A stretch of DNA of 64,000 nt from Heliocybe sulcata (lineage: Eukaryota; Basidiomycota; Agaricomycetes; Gloeophyllales; Gloeophyllaceae). The position numbers and the translations under genes are program-made. The DNA is taken from the NCBI GenBank assembly GCA_004369045.1, contig ML213530.1:9133-73132 (forward strand), read 5' to 3'. The stretch's first letter is position 1; each line of letters opens with the position of its first letter. Below the pieces are notes generated by a model that saw only the letters and a list, made by a program, of their open reading frames with translations, had not been told where the DNA came from and ran no database searches. Below, piece by piece: positions 35,601 through 46,663 of this stretch.

Positions 35601-37855
35601 TACCCTCGATGATGCAGGGGTCGCACAGCCCATGATAGTGGTGTGTCCGGGCCAGCTGAGGGAATGCTAATAAAAGGTCTTTGCTGTTGACCTCGTATGT
35701 AGTGTATTCATGTACAACCCATCCACGGTCCGTCATACTCATCGGATAGACCCGCCCGACTATATCGGTGTCTCGCGTAAACCAGCACACCGGCATACAA
35801 ACTTGGCCGTTCTTCAGAAATGTAGGCTCGTAAATGAAAAAGTCTTGGTCATTGCTACGGACCATCGGGGTCAGCAGTTCGGGGTCCATCTCTTCTAGCC
35901 ATCGTTTGCCTTGCCAAGCTTCCAATAGGCGAGCGCCCGAGTCTTGGGGAAGAAACCTGAGGTGAGGGCGTACCCAAGGATTAGCAAGTTCCTACGAGTG
36001 GATCAGGAGCAGCGGCAATGTTGTATAACAGTACTTACCTGAGCAACTAGCCTTGCGAAGTCATTCACATAGTAGACATGGCTGAGCGCACCGGCGTATC
36101 GAATGCTATCAACGCCACATACGTGCTGAATAGCATGCTCGACATCCTTCATTGTGCGCTGTGTCGGGACGTAGTGGAGGCCGAGCATCCGCATAGCCCA
36201 GTGGATGGCCGAGTTCTGTCGCTCGGAGAAAGCACAGCGAGGAAGGTGACGTAGAATGTCCAGTACGCAACACTGCACGCCCTTATCAGCCGAGTAACTC
36301 AACAGTAGATTGCAGAGTCACGTACCTCCTTGTTGGGCCATGGGTACCAAGGGCTATCCTGCTCGACTTCACTGAGGTCTCGATTGCGTGTCAAAGGCCC
36401 GGAACCTGGTGGAAGAGCATAAATAAGCAGTGCATTGGAATAAAGGGACATACGACTTTGCATGACAGGTACGCCTTCGATATCGGAATCCAGGTGGTCC
36501 TCATCTACATCTTCGTCATCCGAGTCCCTATCAACAGCTCCACCGTCAAGGAGATACTCTTTCAGCCACCCTGCGAGCTTGGCGAGCTGGTCAGCTTGGT
36601 GCGAGCGCTGGTGCTGGAACCGGAAACTTGGATCCCAGTCCAGTCGATCTGTTGTCGGGTCATATTCGGATGCAAGAGGTTGCTGGTCGCTGGCGATGTC
36701 GCTGAGAATGTCGAGCAACGGTTCATGCACAATGGCAGCTTGGGAATGAGAGTTGCGTGGTGCTTGAGGGTGCGAACCGGAAACTGCCCCAGAAGTTGAT
36801 GGCAGGAGGATACGCCGTCTCTGTTCGAATAGACGGAGACATCGCCGGTGATCCCGGGATTTCTCATGGTCTTCGATGTATCGTAGGGTTACTGTTTCAT
36901 TGTCAGCACAAATGAGACACCGATAGCTGTGTTGGTGAGGTGCTCTCATCGGCTCCCATCCTGAAGCTATATGAGATCATTTCTGCTTTATCTGCATGCG
37001 AGATACTCACTTTCGGGGTGCTTTGACGGAAATCGTCCTGTAACAGAGTTGAACTTGGTTGCATGGAAGGTTTCACGACGGGAGACACCAGCTCCACCTA
37101 TGACGAGATGAGTGTGACTCGCTTCCGACACAGGAGCACTCACTTCGAGCGCCTCCGAGGAGGTGGGTACGGAAATGCAGTGTACATAGGTTGCCAATGG
37201 CCAGGTCTTGCATGGTCTCGTGGTCATCGAGCGAGCAGATCCGGAGGTGCGGGTAATACACATCGTGTCGGAAGCGGCTTGGTGCGGGGATGTGATGACG
37301 CAGGTGTAACTGATGCTTGATGTCGGCAACCGTGTTGGATGGGTGGATAACTAAACAAGCAGAAACATTGGTTAAAGCAGAGATAAAGAGACAATTGACC
37401 CTACCCAAGTGTATGTCCTTCGGTGCAAGTCCCCTGACAAATATGTTGATTTGCGGTCCGGGAGGACAGGAGTCCCTTCGGGGCTTCGAGTGGATTGCCA
37501 GAACAGATCCATAATCAATATCTGAACATGTACTTTTGTAAAGATTGGATGAGCGATCAGATGAAGCCGGCTTACATGTTGCAATTAGGGTCACAGCCGA
37601 CATGTCAGCCAGAGCCAGAATGGCTAACATTATCGCTGGAAGCGATTCAAGCATCCGGGCGGGCGGTATTCGGGACAGCGCAATGCTTGTGCATGCGGAA
37701 GCAGCGACCATAGCACAAGAAAGGCCGCCCAATAGCTGCAGAAGCGCTTTCTGCCAACGCCATCGTTTTGCTGTGCCAGACCAGATGTACGCGAGTGCCT
37801 GGCGGTGCGAACGCCATCTCTGCCTCACTCTAATGTAGTACGGGGAGAGAGACAT
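32622..37855 (-). CDS. Plavaka-like transposase with N-terminal ubiquitin-like domain
   Basis: Long gene with about 12 exons. Upstream exons give a ubiquitin-like fold: INIFVRGLAPKDIHL joined across an intron to VIHPSNTVADIKHQL, then the LHLRHHIPAP helix end and a C-terminal LCTLHFRTHLLGGA. Next come a C2H2-like finger (YRCLICADNETVT, HEKSRDHRRCL) and an acidic linker. The catalytic half has NPWVRPHLRFLPQDSG, WLYCDDTSGNVSKKWNKHN, AGLPRRFVHREFNVHFL, EILHVILLGFVKYLWRD, CRLTPRWFNKPKFHIILHL and the HNCVKNRC tail. An apparent in-frame stop near 34603 disappears when intron 34531-34605 (GTGAGG..CCAG) is removed, giving ISTNPVWRIKGAYGDF. The frame preceding the ubiquitin-like part (37855 to about 37500) is hydrophobic and may not be the true start. 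The stop is at 32622. Confidence 0.7.
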
Positions 37856-38153
37856 GATTCGACGCTACGAAAAGCTGACATACGCGACTTGGAGAAGACA
37901 CAGCAGACGCGTTGCCACGCAAAACGCGGTGCGTGTGACTGATCGAGGGAAATTCCGCGTGACGGGGTGACAGCCGAGTTGCGCACTTGAGAAATAATGT
38001 GCGCGGCGCATAAGAATATCATGACAGAGTGTCCTGTAAGATTTCCCCAAGAGCTTGACAATATTTTCATAGCAAGGTACTATAAGGGAATCTCATTGAC
38101 TTCCTTCACTCAATCCTCTCAAATTTCGGTTTGGCCGTGTACTATAGAATAGA
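37856..38153. other. Spacer between transposase gene and MITE-like element
   Basis: Probably the transposon's 5' flank and terminal region; no inverted partner was found near 30 kb. The last three bases (AGA, 38151-38153) are the left target-site copy of the neighbouring element. Confidence 0.4.
38151..38153. repeat. Target-site duplication (left), AGA
   Basis: Matches AGA at 39377-39379 on the other side of the 1223-bp element. The identity even extends as AGACAT on both sides, because the right flank continues CAT where the left repeat begins CAT. Confidence 0.55.
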
Positions 38154-38245
38154 CATGGCCGGCAAACTGCTGTCTTTTTACTGAGGTGCCTGAGTAAAAA
38201 GACAGCAGGGTTTTTACCCTGGCTTTAGCTTGTCGTTTTACTGAC
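38154..38245 (+). repeat. Left terminal inverted repeat of the 1.2 kb element
   Basis: 92 bp, runs to TTTTACTGAC. It includes the hairpin-forming CTGTCTTTTTACT / AGTAAAAAGACAG pair and the shared AGGGTTTTTACC..GGCTTTAGCTTGTC core. Confidence 0.85.
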
Positions 38246-39284
38246 TTACGTGATGATCAAAGTCTGCGCCTCATAATGGCGTCATCCCGACCGTGCCGCG
38301 GTGTGAGGAATCAGCTATTACCGAGCCGTGACGACGGCAAGAGGCGCTGACTGTGGCTGAAGCGTAAACACAAGTAAATGCATTCGTATTTCCTTATTCT
38401 TTTATTCCAGGGCACAGTATCTTCGAGATGGACTTCATATTATATAAGCTAGGTATTAAGCAAACCCGTATATAAAGAGCGGTAGCTAGAGGTGCACCCC
38501 AGGACGCACAGAATTGACTGCTTACACCCGTTCCCCCTCTGTGTGAACTACCATTTTCTATTCCGTGTGCGGTGACTCGTGACTTATTATCACGCCGGTT
38601 TATGGCGTCGCGACGATGTTGTGGCGCGACATATGGCACAGCCACTACCGTGTTCCATACTTGGGATATGGTTTAGAAGGATAGACATCGGACAGTTACT
38701 TCTCTTTGGCAAAAATGTTTTACTTCAATACTTGTAGCTATTTACAACCTTTTGGACCTTAGAATAACTTCCAGGAGTCCTTTTATGGCCGCAGATACAG
38801 CAACCGTCGGACTTTCAACATGTGGCGCGCTGCGCGACTGCAAAGCAGCAAAGGGCACTGATATCGAACAGGGCAATTCAGGTGTAAGCGCGTAGCGGCG
38901 GTATTCCATTCGGGAATCCGGCCTGCTGTGGTTGGCGAATTGGTACCCCCTCGGAGGAGTGCAAAATGCAACACTCGTTATATGACAGACAGAAAACGGT
39001 CACCAAGGGTCGCTTCTGTGGCTATTACGCTACCGGAGTGCTCCTTTCATTTTCGTCAAGATGTCTGCTCAAATGAATCGGTGTCCAAGAAACACAGTAG
39101 TCTGTGGCTCTGCGATCCGACCGCCGTGCAACTTCCAATTTTTACCAAATGGGCTGTATTATAGTTTAAGAATGCAAGGGTTTCGAATCTGCGTTGTATG
39201 ATATTCAAACTAGCGTTACACGTCACAGCCGAATTGCCGCGGCATGGTCATGAGGATGACGTGCCAAGCTTGATCGCCGCGCGG

Positions 39285-39376
39285 GTCAGTGAAAAGACAA
39301 GCTAAAGCCAAGGTAAAAACCCTGCTGTCTTTTTACTCGAGCGCTGGAGTAAAAAGACAGCGGTTTGCCCGCCGTG
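39285..39376 (-). repeat. Right terminal inverted repeat of the 1.2 kb element
   Basis: Reverse complement of the left repeat with about ten to fifteen differences by eye. The loop between the hairpin arms differs most (CCAGCGCTCG versus GAGGTGCCTG). Confidence 0.85.
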
Positions 39377-39379
39377 AGA

Positions 39380-40221
39380 CATAAGCTTTTCTCTACGAAA
39401 TGAATAGAAGCAATAGAGATCCGGTACAGACTACGGAGAAGGCGGATACAGAATGGTATCAAAGCGTAGTGGCACGTGGTCCCCGCAAAGCCCCATATGG
39501 GGTAGTTGCGCCCTGTTTGGCACGCCGCCCCTTCCCCTGAGCTCGAACTTTTATTCGCTTAGTCCAGTCCTACAAAAGGCATTGGGCGTTGCCTGCGCGC
39601 TTCAGATAGGGTCTTCGAGGACGACGACGACGGCGGTGACGACAATACCGTCGGATTTGCATCTGGTCTGACTCGCACATACGGTGAGTGGTGCGGTTGA
39701 TCCGGCTCACGGGAGGCTGACAAGACGCTCTGGACATCGTCTTATGCCTGGGCCTGCATAGCGTCCGACGTCGTCCCTTTTGCTCTATCTGCAGTAGCAC
39801 AAGCCTGCCCAGTCTGCTCTGGACGCACATCGCTCAAGGTGGGTTCGCTGGCGTAATAGTCGCCAATGGCCCTGCTCAACCATATCTCCTCGCGCTAGGA
39901 CTTACGTCTATCTGCTCATCGCGCCGAACTGCAGCCTGCGGTTCACCTGGCTTGTACATACTACCGCAACTGCGCCTCTGCCCCCAAGGGACGTACCCTT
40001 ACCAGTCCAATCGTTTATAGCATCCCGACAACCCGAAGAGTGTACCATACCAGTGGCGGGTTCGTCATATCAAGATTCATAATCGCGAATCCAGCGACAC
40101 CACTAAAGTATGTCCATACGTCATGTCATGGGGTCTTCGCTTGACTAAGCGGCCCTTTGCAGTTTATACACGTAAAGCCGCCGCACACTATAGCATAGGA
40201 ATTCTCTAAGATAAACGGAAC
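39380..40221. other. Promoter region of the CBM21 gene
   Basis: About 840 bp without a confident gene. At about 39508 the string GCCCTGTTTGGCACGC resembles the end of the Harbinger-like MITE found at 49801, possibly a remnant, but no partner was seen. Confidence 0.4.
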
Positions 40222-42758
40222 ATGATCACTGCTTCCTACCCTTCATCGCCATCAATGGAGTCCCTCTTCAATCGGGATTCTAACAGTGCTGGAGCTGCGT
40301 TGCCATCTATCCCACGTCGTCTGTCTTCTTCCGGACGTTCACGTTCTCATTTGTCGGCTTCGGGATCCTCCACGGTTCTGCTCGTGCAGCCACCCACTCC
40401 CGACCCAGGTTCCGAGCAATCATCGAGTGCTGCTGCACCGTTATCTTCCATGATCCACAATGTTGACGTGAACCAGGGTTCTACTAGCACACCGCAGGTC
40501 TCCGAGCCGACGCTGATTCCCGTCGCTCCCCGTGCAAAGCGCGTTCGCGGCACCAAGGTGCCTCATTTCTGGCCTCCTGAGGACTCAACGCCGACGCCGA
40601 CACCCGCGACTTTCCGCACGAAGGGCGTAACGGAATCGACTCCTAAACCCTCTCAAACACCGCAGCCAAAACCAAGATCTGCCAGCCCGGTGGAACCTTC
40701 GGAGAACAACTCCGACACGGAGACTCCCCGCGCAAGCCAAATTCATGGCAGACATACCTGGGCAGGCAGGAGCGGCCACAGTCGGTTTAGGATCAAGAGC
40801 GAAACGGCCATCCCTTCCGAACGGGAAATCCTTGCTAACGCTAGCATCGAGAGTGCTGCCTCTGCGGCTACGCGAGCGTTCATCATGAGTGCGTCGCCGT
40901 CGGACGCGCCAACGATACGCAAGAAGTCGGGCGAGATTGTCAAGTCGTCGCTGAAGTCACGCTCTCACTCGGCTCGCCCCAGCTTGAGCATCGTCACTGA
41001 GAGCCCTGTGCTGCGCAGCGAGCCGACGACGCCCAACCGGTCCGTGCACTTCAGCATGCAGCTCGAGCAGGTGAAGTTGTTCTTGGCGGAGCAGAAGCCT
41101 TTGGCTGTTTCGAGGGACGGGAGCCCGACGGACACGAGCGAGGCGGACAGCGACTTCCCGTCGTTCATCTACGGCTCGGCAGATGAGAAGCAGACGATGA
41201 AGGTGCTTGTAATGCACGTTATTAATATGCCGCACCGCGCCGCTAGCACTGAGGATGCAAACGTGATGTTGGAGGAGCTAGTTCTGTCGCGGGAGACCTC
41301 GGCGATTGCGGGGCGGGTCAAGGTCAAGAATATCGCGTTCGAGAAGCGGGTGGCCGTGCGGTTCACATTCGACGACTGGCAGACGACGAGCGAGGTCACG
41401 GGCAAGTATGTCGAAAGTACCGAGGGTGGTGCATACGATAAGTTCTCTTTTACGATCCGCCTCAGCGATATACTTTCCCGCATCGAGCAGAAGACGCTCC
41501 ACTTAGCGGTTCGGTATACGGCCGCTGGGCAGGAAATATGGGACAGCAACGGCGGCGCTAACTACCAGGCCAAGTTTTCAAAGTCGAAACCTGTCGCTGC
41601 GTCCATGTCGGAATCCGATGGCGAGAAGAGCCCCCTCGTCGGTGCGGACCTGCACAATAGGTTGGAGAAGGTCGCGAAGGGAAGGGAGACTATTGGGGCC
41701 ACGTTGGCGAGTCCGTCCGGGAAGAAGGAGACGCCTCGGGCGAAGTTCACGCTGAAGTCAGATACGTCTCTGTCGTCGAGGTACGATTTTGCGACGTCGT
41801 GGAAGACGCCGTGGAAGGTCGAAGGTCTTGCTGAGGCGTCATCGCACTCGAGGACGAGCACATACCCTTCGTCGTCGCCCAGTTCTGTTCCTTGGCCTAG
41901 CAAACGAAGCTCTGCTGCTCGAAATGCGTCGACAAAGTCCGAGGATCCGTTCCACCCGAAGTCGCTGGTCAGGGGCTCGCCTCGGGCACTCGATGAGGAG
42001 GAGTTCCGGCCTGTGACGTTCCACTATGACTCGGACGACGACAAGCCGTTCAAGCTGCCGTCGAAGCAGCGGGGAAGGCACCATCAGCGTGGGTACTTCG
42101 ACATCCGCATTGCTGATGACTCGGCGGTCAAGAGAACGCCTCCCGGGTCACCCGGTACCCCGTCTATGGGGCTTGGTCAAGGCGGTCGTGCGGCAACAGC
42201 GTCGCCTCTGCAGAGGTTCAACTCGTTCCCGCCTACGGATGGGGTCAGCTCTCCTGTTGTCGTCCCTGTTCCGCGGGCGCCCTCTCCGAACTGGGCAGCT
42301 TTCCGGCGCATCTTGAGGGGAGGTAGTGAGGACTCGACGCCCTCTATCACGTCAGAGTCTCCGTCGGACTCCTCAAGATCGACGTCGCCGGACCGTACTC
42401 CTCCGTTCGAGTCCTCTCCGGGTGGTGCAGATTCTGATGATGAACGCCAGATGAACTTGAATAGCTACAGTGCGTTCTTGAATCGGTGAGTGCTGCAAGG
42501 TGTATGCTAGGTGTTAAGGTTCTCAGCTGACGTCCCGTTAGATTCTGCTTCTACACTGGTTCGGGGTCGTTGCTGGATGTCACGATCGACGCTGTCCCAC
42601 GCTCGCATTCTGCGTCGAGTATTGACGACTACTTCTCGTCGCCTCCGGATCGCAGTGTGTCCCCGTTCCCGTTAGGCACTCCGACGCGGTCAGCCAGCAT
42701 GGACGACGTTCAGAAGAGCGGCTCCTCGACCCCTCTGGCGGGGGACGTCGCGTGCTGA
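40222..42758 (+). CDS. CBM21-domain protein, putative PP1 glycogen-targeting regulatory subunit
   Basis: Likely brings type-1 protein phosphatase to glycogen, as GAC1/PIG1 do in yeast and PPP1R3 proteins do in animals. Two exons (40222-42485, 42542-42758) give 826 aa. Long Ser/Pro-rich N-terminal and C-terminal regions are predicted disordered. Around residue 272 lies a PP1-docking RVxF-type motif, NRSVHFS. The CBM21 domain follows at about aa 340-450: VLVMHVINMP, VKNIAFEKRVAVRFTFDDWQ, YDKFSFTIRLSD, LAVRYTAAGQEIWDSNGGAN and YQAKF, the classic glycogen-binding block. The intron junction rebuilds LNRFCFYTGSGS. The start lies shortly after a C/T-rich leader. Subunit identity among GAC1-like paralogs is not resolved. 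Confidence 0.9.
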
Positions 42759-43175
42759 CACGCTCCCCATATCATTATGCATTCCCTTATCTTCATATGC
42801 TCGGTTCCACGGACGGTCACACCTTAGAACACATAGAGTACGCCCCGCATCTCTGAATGCCGTATTCCTATTTTCACTTCTTTGTTACGGACATTGACGA
42901 GTGTCACGGTTCACGCATGTACGATACGCGACGGTCGGGGCAGTTTCTTTTCACTTTCGTATTTGTATATTCCTTGCGGGGTAGCAGGCAGAGCCAGCAC
43001 ACGGATTGGCGGTGATGCTTCCACCAGTATTTATGACTATAGCCAGGGTAGCTCTCTGCATATGACCTGTATTTGTAACGTATCTACGAATCGAACCACC
43101 AGTTCTATCGTGACGGTGGGGAATGACAACACCCATTATTGCCACAACATATAGTACTCGATGGCGTACAGATGG
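42759..43175. other. Convergent 3' regions
   Basis: Between the CBM21 stop and the PFS2 stop on the other strand. No gene seen. Confidence 0.6.
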
Positions 43176-45178
43176 TCAGTATCTGCCTCCCCTTCTCGGT
43201 CCCCAGCGACTCTGCTGCCGTCCGCCGCCGCCTCCTCCATGACCTCCACCGTAACCACTGCCTCCTGGACCTCCACTACGGCCGCTCCATTCGTCTGCAC
43301 CATCCCTTCCGAACACGTCTTCCTGTGGAGGCAAAGGTCCGCCTTGCCTGCTCACACCTCCGCCAGTAGAGTTGTCTCCTGCGAAGCCGAACCCAGGAAT
43401 ATAGTCGTCGCTCTGCGGCTCCCCTCCCCGTCCATACGCGCCGCCCATTGCAGGCAGCGAGTCCTCCTCCTTGCCCCACCAGCCCATGCCGGGCACCATC
43501 TGCTGGTCGTCGTCGTCGTCCTGGTCGTCCTGGTCCTGGTCCGCGGGTGCGCCGCCGGCCTTCTCGGACTCGCCGGGGCGCTCGCGCGCCCAGAAGCGCG
43601 TAGTGTGGTCGTTGGAGGCGCTGACGAGGATGTGGCCGAGCGGGTGGAAGGCGAGGGACCAGACGTTTGAGTCGTGTGCTGTCGGGAGGGAGGCGCGTGG
43701 GGTAGGGGAGGAGGTGAGGGTGGGGGTGGGGGTGGTGAGGTCCCAGTGGAGGATGGAGCCTTCGGAGCCGCCTGTGACGATGAGGGGGTGGACAGGGTGC
43801 CAGGTGACGGCTGGGGAGAGGGGTTAGTGAAGAGTGGGAGGCGGAGGGAAGGGGAGGCGTACAGCAGACTTCTTTTTTGTGGCCTTTGAGGACTTTGAAT
43901 TCTTTCATTGCGCGGATGTCGAAGACCCGCACTGTTTGGTCGCGGGAGGCGCTGGCTACGAGGTTGCCGTTCGGAGACCATGCTAGTGCTTGGATGGTGT
44001 TTTTGTGTTGATGCCTGCCGCGGGGATCAGTTGGCGCAAGGGACAGAAAGGTGGAAGGCGTGCTCACAGGGTTGCAAGAGCTGTTCCGGTGCGAGGATCC
44101 CAGAACTTGATCTGATTATCCTTACTACCAGAGACAAGAAGTCCCTTAGTGGGATGCCATTCAACACACCGGACATCCCAACCGTGGCCTGTACTAGCTG
44201 AATGAGTATGCTCCTCACTGGCGCCATTATCAGCTCACCCGTCAACACCCTCTCCTCTCTACTCTCCTCGAAGGACCAAATCCTGATCGTCGAATCATCA
44301 CTCGCAGTGGCAAAGCGTCGATCGTCGGGACTGAAGCTCAGGCCTCTGATGGCTTCCCTATGGCCCTGCCAGGCAGTCAGGTTGTTCATGTTTGGCTGGA
44401 AGTACTTGATGATGCCGCTCTGGTCCGCGGAGGCGAGGAAGGCGCCGGAGTGGTTAAAGGTCATGGTGCGCACGGCGGTGTCGTGCGCTTGCAGGATGGT
44501 CTCGAAGTTGAAGGTGAGCCCGTTCCAGAGGGTGAACTCGCCGGAGGTGGAGCCTGTGAGGACGCGCCGGGCTTCGGGGGTCCACTGGCGAGGGAGGGGA
44601 TGAGGCGCGGAGGGGGAGGAGAGGAGGGGGGACGTACGACGACGACGTTGACGGGACACCGGATTTTGTTCGTGGATGTGTGTACGAATTTTGTGCATAG
44701 AGACGTTGAGGCATTGTCCGGGTACGCTTTCGGTGGTAACAGCTGTAATGTGTATACCCATGTATCAGATGCAAGATATACTCGGTATGGAGACGAGTCC
44801 CTCACGTCAATGATGTACGGCAAAGCCGGTCTCGGCTGGGGCACATAGGTGGGGTTCGGTCTCAACTTGCGCATCTGTCACGGCAAACCATGAGCCTGCT
44901 ACCTTACATCACTCAAGAGAACGTACTAAGGCCCAGCGCCCCATACCTCCGCCGTAATCGACTGTTCTCCTTGGCCGGATCTTCTTGAGCGCCTTGCCAT
45001 CCACAGCGCCTTGTCGCGCGGACATCATGTCGGGGTCAACGTATCGCGCGTCTTCCTGAGGTGGAGGCTGCGGAGCCAGCAGGTAACGCTGGGGTTTCCA
45101 TTCGTCTGCGTTTGGTGTAGGAGGGAGGGCATTTGGAGGGAGCAGAATTGGCAGAGAGCTCGGGGAACTTGAAGCCAT
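43176..45178 (-). CDS. PFS2: Polyadenylation factor subunit PFS2 (WDR33-type WD40 protein)
   Basis: WD40 scaffold of the mRNA 3'-end cleavage and polyadenylation factor; nuclear. The start is [20 protein letters not shown], then the conserved pre-WD part [39 protein letters not shown]. Seven WD repeats follow, for example [120 protein letters not shown] and [20 protein letters not shown]. The C-terminus is acidic and then Gly/Arg-rich ([18 protein letters not shown]). About eight exons. Family is clear; several exon ends are approximate. Confidence 0.93.
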
Positions 45179-45607
45179 CGAAGCCTTAAGATTCCTTCAC
45201 AGCTGCGTCCTATGAAGTACGTTTTCCTATCTTCTCAGTATTCTTGTGAAGCAAGCGACCGTATGTGTTTGGAAAACAGGGTATATTGACAGTCTGGTAT
45301 GCAGTGGTAAGTACCTCGCCGAGTTGTGGCAAGCGTCGAAGAAGGTTGTGGCAACACGGCAATACTCACCACTCGAAATGGTATTTGCTTCCCACGTGTT
45401 CTCGGGGCCAGGCAATTGTGGCCCGAGCCTTCCGCGTTCGATGCACAAGCTCAAGCGTGCCGGACTCCCAGGCTAACAAGTATCACAGCATAATGGTGCA
45501 AGATGACATACATTCCAGCAACAAATATTATTAGATGCTCAGCTTCTTTCTGAAGGGCAGACGTGCTGCTGCTTCTGATACAGACTCTCTGCCAACCCAT
45601 CGTGAAC
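45179..45607. other. Divergent promoter region
   Basis: Between PFS2 (minus) and the glyoxalase-like gene (plus). Two small overlapping plus-strand frames (45246-45534) and a minus one lack any motif. No gene called. Confidence 0.5.
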
Positions 45608-46663
45608 ATGGCTCCTGCCACTAATGTGTTGGATCACATCGTGCATCTTACCCCTCCCGGTACCGTAGCAGAAGCTACCGAGCAATGGCGATCACTCGGA
45701 TTCACGTACGTACGAATTTACTTACTTTCTTGGTATAGGATCGCCAATCCCACACATCCTTCCATGACAGAGTTGTCCCGGGCGGCACGCATGCTGACGG
45801 ACTAACGTCAAACGCACTTGTCGTGAGTATCTTTAAGGATCAGATAAAGTTATGGCTGAATCAAGCTCTGGTATACCGAGCAGGTCCTCCAAGACGGCGT
45901 GTACATCGAGCTCATCTCGTTCGTGCATCCCATCTCGTATTACCCGCCTGGCTCTCCTGCTCGTCTTGCGCAAGAGAGGCATCCCTGGGGCCACCAAGAA
46001 CCGGGATGGATCGACTACGCATTCCTGGGAACCTCCGAGAAGCTGTCAGAGGTGATAAACGATCGTGCCCAGCATGAGAAGAGTGGCGTCGAGTACCTCC
46101 CTGAGCAGCCAGGCGGGCGGGCAAGGCCTGACGGGAAAGTGTTGAAGTGGAGAATCACTGCACCAAAGACACGAGGTACATGGCCCTTCTTCTGCGGCGA
46201 TGTCACGCCTAGAGAGTGGAGGGTAGGGGTTTCGACTCCGCACGCAAGTCCTCTGCCTGACCGATGCTCGAAGGTCCCTCTAAAGCCGGAGTCCAACGCT
46301 GTCCATCCTTCAGGCGCGCTTGGTGTTGCACATGCACGGCTCCTTGCGGATGATACACTCATGTCTGACCTGAAACACCACTTTGCATCCATCATTGGAG
46401 AGCCGCCAGTCCAGAACGACCCTCTTACATGGACGCTCTCCAGTCCCAATAGCTTGCAGACTGACCAAGCGAGCGGGACAAAAGTCCCGGCACCCCTGCT
46501 TCTCCTGACACTGCCGGAGAATCACGAGGAGGAGACCTACCTGAAAGAACGCGGCTCTGGGTTATATGAACTCGCCTTTTGGTTCCGGAAGAATGGTCAG
46601 GGCAAGGAAGGTGGAGATAGCGACGAAACACCGTACGCCAGGGTTGTATGGAAAGCTGCTTGA
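45608..46663 (+). CDS. Glyoxalase-like domain protein
   Basis: Three exons (45608-45705, 45771-45822, 45884-46663) give 309 aa. The opening NVLDHIVHLTPPGTVAEATE followed by WRSLGFTVVPGGTHADGLTS and NALVVLQDGVYIELISFVHP is the typical first half of the Glyoxalase_3-type vicinal-oxygen-chelate fold, where a His in DHIV and a Glu in YIEL usually hold a metal. Further on are GWIDYAFLGT, TRGTWPFFCGDVTPREWRV and HPSGALGVAHARLLAD. Reaction and substrate are unknown; fungal members are often uncharacterised. Not obviously linked to the neighbouring GMC oxidoreductase apart from shared strand. Confidence 0.85.

Larger units (their letters stand above)
30301..37855 (-). mobile_element. Plavaka-like DNA transposon (CACTA-related), coding span
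   Basis: Minus-strand block of two co-oriented multi-exon genes. The main gene carries features I associate with Plavaka transposases of Agaricomycetes: LYCDDTSGNVSKKWNKHNS, KFHIILHLLDHIRRFGPAM followed by LFATEGFESYNAIIR, and the C-terminal NVQHNCVKNRCK..ILNTAQMRDAA. Terminal inverted repeats and target duplications could not be located by eye, so the limits given are those of the coding part only. Every exon junction I tested in the transposase gene can be joined in frame, so the coding capacity may be whole. The 1.2 kb element at 38154-39376 abuts its 5' side. Confidence 0.75.
38154..39376. mobile_element. Non-autonomous DNA transposon with 92-bp inverted repeats
   Basis: A 1223-bp element bounded by long terminal inverted repeats (38154-38245 and 39285-39376). 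The outer ends read CATGGCCGGCAAAC and, reversed, CACGGCGGGCAAAC. Each repeat holds its own palindrome, CTGTCTTTTTACT..AGTAAAAAGACAG, so each end can fold into a hairpin. A 3-bp AGA duplication flanks it, which would suit a CACTA-type element. The interior has only short unsupported frames (for example minus 38394-38645) and no transposase, so it needs help from an autonomous relative. Family placement is uncertain. Confidence 0.8.

Noticed and set aside
39500-39530. GCCCTGTTTGGCACGC, considered as a second Harbinger-like MITE end
   Set aside because: No inverted partner or target duplication found nearby.
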